Assembly: GCA_023957015.1 (NCBI GenBank)
Contig: JAMLHR010000014.1
Coordinates: 1 to 62,408, forward strand
Source: Thermomicrobiales bacterium
GTDB lineage: Bacteria; Chloroflexota; Chloroflexia; Thermomicrobiales; UBA6265
Length of the DNA stretch: 62,408 bases
Direction of reading: 5' to 3'
This document shows positions 60,495 to 62,408 of this stretch, one piece after another. The translations under genes were made by a program, and so were the position numbers. The stretch's first letter is position 1. Every line of letters starts with the position of its first letter. The notes beneath the pieces were generated by a model. That model was not told the origin of the DNA and made no database searches. It saw only the letters and a program-made list of their open reading frames with translations.

Positions 60495-61718
60495 ATGGAG
60501 ATCAATGCAGGCGATACAGCATTCGTGCTGATGGCAGCAGCGCTGGTCATGATCATGACGCCAGCGTTGGGCTTCTTCTATGGCGGTTTGGTGAGTCGCA
60601 AGAACGTGCTGAGTACATTGATGCACTCGTTCTTCACCTTCTGTCTCGTTAGTGTGGTCTGGGTGCTATGGGGATACACATTCGCCTTTGGCGACGATCG
60701 CGGTGGCATCATCGGCGGTCTCGAGCACTTCGGTCTCCGCGGTATCGGCCAGGAACCCGGTCCTTTCGCGGACAACATTCCTGGGTTGGCGTTCGTCGCC
60801 TTCCAGATGATGTTTGCCTGTATCACACCGGCACTCATCACCGGTGCGTTTGCGGAGCGCAAGAGCTTCAAGGCGTAACTGGTCTTCACACTGGCCTGGG
60901 TCACCTTCGTGTACGCACCGCTGTGCCACTGGGTGTGGGGCGGTGGCTGGATCGGTGAGATGGGTGCGCTCGATTTCGCTGGCGGTACCGTTATTCACAT
61001 TTCCTCCGGTGTGGCGGCTGTTGTGGCCGCACGGATGTTGGGTCAGCGCAAGGACTTCGGTAAGCCGGAGACCGATCCGCACGATCTGACGATGACGGTT
61101 CTCGGTGCCAGCCTGCTCTGGTTCGGTTGGTTCGGATTCAATGCTGGCTCCGCGTTGGCAGCGGATGGTCTGGCTGCCCATGCGTTCGTTGTTACCAACG
61201 TTGCCGCCGCAATGGGCGCGATCTCCTGGATGGGTGTCAGCTGGTGGCGACAGGGTCACCCGAGCGTTCTTGGGGCCGCTTGTGGTGCCGTTGCCGGTCT
61301 GGTTGGTATCACGCCTGCCGCTGGCTTCGTGACACCAATGGCGGCGATCATCATCGGTCTTGGTGCTGGTGTCTTCTGCTTCTTCGCGGTCGATCTGCTC
61401 AAGCATGTGATCAAGCTGGATGATGCTCTCGATGTCTTCGCGGTGCATGGTGTCGGTGGTATCTGGGGCGCGCTGGCGACTGGTCTCTTTGCGACGACTG
61501 CTGTCAACGCCGGTGCTGCCGATGGCTTGTTCAATGGCAACGCGGAGCAGCTGTGGATTCAGTTCGTCGCCGTCGTGGCAGCAATTGCCTTCGCTGGTAC
61601 GGTGACGTTCGTCATCCTCAAGGTGATCGATATGACGATTGGTCTGCGGGTGCAGGAGGAAGAGGAAGTCCTCGGTCTCGATACCACCCAGCATGGCGAA
61701 CTGGCGTATCGACTGTAG
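60495..61718 (+). pseudogene. amt: Ammonium transporter with in-frame stop
   Basis: One frame encodes the whole Amt protein (about 407 residues) except for TAA at 60876-60878. Before it are the first three to four membrane spans (ALVMIMTPALGFFYGGLV, FQMMFACITPALITGAFAERKSF). After it, LVFTLAWVTFVYAPLCHWVWGGGW continues, with the His pair region, GWFGFNAGSAL and FAVHGVGGIWGALATGLF. The stop falls where homologues have Tyr (AYLVF), so a TAC/TAT to TAA change explains it. AGGGGAG gives a normal start. No glnK follows. Confidence 0.92.
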
Positions 61719-61730
61719 ATCGAAGTCAGA

Positions 61731-61761
61731 AACAGCGGGTCGGTTATCCGGCCCGCTGTTT
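61731..61761 (+). terminator. Intrinsic terminator after amt
   Basis: AACAGCGGGTCGG (61731-61743) with CCGGCCCGCTGTT (61748-61760), one G-T wobble, loop TTAT. Confidence 0.85.
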
Positions 61762-61776
61762 GCGTGTGTGGCAATC

Positions 61777-61866
61777 ATCGGTAGTTGGGGCCTTTATGGC
61801 CCCCTCGAGAGGATCGTTGCCGGAGACCAATCTCCCCCGGCGACCACAAGGGTCGCAACTACCGAT
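61777..61866. repeat. 90-bp palindromic intergenic element
   Basis: Outer arms ATCGGTAGTTG (61777-61787) and CAACTACCGAT (61856-61866) are perfect complements. Inside are GGGGCC-tttat-GGCCCC and CGACC-acaag-GGTCG, with a linker CTCGAGAGGATCGTTGCC. Compared with 56317, both sides of the stems have changed together. Confidence 0.8.
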
Positions 61867-61876
61867 AGGTTCCGTT

Positions 61877-62408
61877 CTACCGATGATGTTCGCTAATTAC
61901 CCCATCCGGATCAATGGTGACGGCGACGTCCGTCATATGGATGAACAAGCCGTGCTCGACCACACCGGTAATCGCTTTCAGGTCGCGGGCGAGCTGAATC
62001 GGATCGAGTGGTTCGCTCGGCCAGGTGCAATCGACGATGCAATGCTGCCCATCGGTCACATACGGCTTGTCCCCATCCATGCGTAGGACAGGTTCGAGAC
62101 CCAACTCGCGGATCGCTTCGGTGGTGTGTGTCCACCCGATGGGGATGATCTCAACCGGCAGCGGCATGCGCACACCCAGGTGATTCACAAGCTTGTCGCT
62201 GGCTGCAATGATCACATAGTGATTCGCGCGCAGCGCCACCAATTTCTCGAAGAGCAAGGCTCCACCACGACCCTTGACCAGGTTGAGCTCCGGATCGATC
62301 TCATCGGCACCGTCGATGCACATGTCAAGACGATCGATGTCAGCGAGATCCACCACCGGGATACCGTAGGACTCGGCTTGCTGCTGCGTATAGATACTGG
62401 TGGCCACA
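61877..62408 (-). CDS. rpiA: Ribose-5-phosphate isomerase A, C-terminal part
   Basis: The frame runs out of the window at its 5' end, leaving the last ~176 residues. These carry the RpiA hallmarks: DMCIDGADEIDPELNLVKGRGGALLFEK (catalytic Asp and the K-G-x-G-G-A loop), ASDKLV, LPVEIIP and a final GVVEHGLFIHMTD. The enzyme interconverts ribose 5-phosphate and ribulose 5-phosphate in the pentose phosphate pathway. The ending is normal. Confidence 0.96.
   Translation of the reverse strand, partial: VATSIYTQQQAESYGIPVVDLADIDRLDMCIDGADEIDPELNLVKGRGGALLFEKLVALRANHYVIIAASDKLVNHLGVRMPLPVEIIPIGWTHTTEAIRELGLEPVLRMDGDKPYVTDGQHCIVDCTWPSEPLDPIQLARDLKAITGVVEHGLFIHMTDVAVTIDPDGVISEHHR

Noticed and set aside
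4495..61866. CRISPR array
   Set aside because: The palindromic elements are dispersed singly between genes, not tandem with regular spacers, and no cas genes are present.

Overview
The window looks like a chromosomal segment of a Chloroflexota bacterium, probably of the Thermomicrobia/Sphaerobacter side. This is an inference from gene content: paired LLM-class flavin oxidoreductases, tandem D-aminoacylase-like amidohydrolases, a DUF6062-type protein, a THUMP-like methyltransferase beside clpP, secreted 'xxATPA' lipoprotein-like proteins, and a moderately high G+C with frequent GTG starts. No rRNA, tRNA or CRISPR array was recognised.

Layout. 1-6.3 kb: the 5' part of an ABC transporter, a metallo-beta-lactamase-fold hydrolase, a 40-residue membrane peptide, a DUF6062-like cysteine protein, a PPK2 polyphosphate kinase, a GNAT enzyme and an exported LppX-like protein. 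6.3-9.6 kb: two LLM oxidoreductases separated by a decayed IS481-type transposase. 9.7-16.9 kb: fumC, a two-component system, two GNAT-like genes, an arginase-fold protein and a J-domain protein. 16.9-23.3 kb: a kinase-like protein, two D-aminoacylase-like amidohydrolases and an amidase with its own small GatC/AtzG-like subunit. 23.3-25.0 kb: a 400-bp MITE-like element interrupted by a complete 1274-bp IS3-family element. 25-30.6 kb: an aldo/keto reductase, a region-2-only sigma-like protein, a trans-sulfuration PLP enzyme, a DUF1992 protein and an M81 peptidase. 30.6-33.6 kb: asd and lysC; lysC is preceded by a Thr/Ile/Met-rich leader peptide and an intrinsic terminator. 33.6-37.1 kb: a cytochrome c with a Tat-exported amine oxidase, then an aldo/keto reductase. 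37.1-39.3 kb: a probable zinc-starvation operon (COG0523 GTPase, zinc-free L33 and L28, and an unknown protein) behind a 39-bp dyad. 39.4-44.3 kb: clpX, clpP, a methyltransferase and tig. 44.8-48.6 kb: an SH3b/M23 endopeptidase and a NarL-type two-component system. 48.6-49.0 kb: a second MITE copy. 49.2-55.5 kb: a secreted-protein cluster with two WxL-like paralogues, a DUF916-like protein, and an XRE regulator coupled to a double cupredoxin. 55.7-62.4 kb: a GNAT enzyme, a TIM-barrel isomerase, a uracil/xanthine-type permease with a long R/P/Q tail, an SMP-30 protein, an ammonium transporter broken by one stop codon, and the C-terminal part of rpiA.

The most noteworthy observations are (1) the apparent threonine/isoleucine/methionine attenuator of lysC; (2) the dyad-controlled zinc-type operon that carries an unrecognised fourth gene; (3) the WxL/DUF916-like surface cluster outside Firmicutes; (4) a 398-400 bp mobile element with inverted ends and 9-bp target duplications, one copy hit by IS3, with the other copy serving as the empty-site reference; and (5) a family of about 90-bp intergenic palindromes whose paired arms change together.
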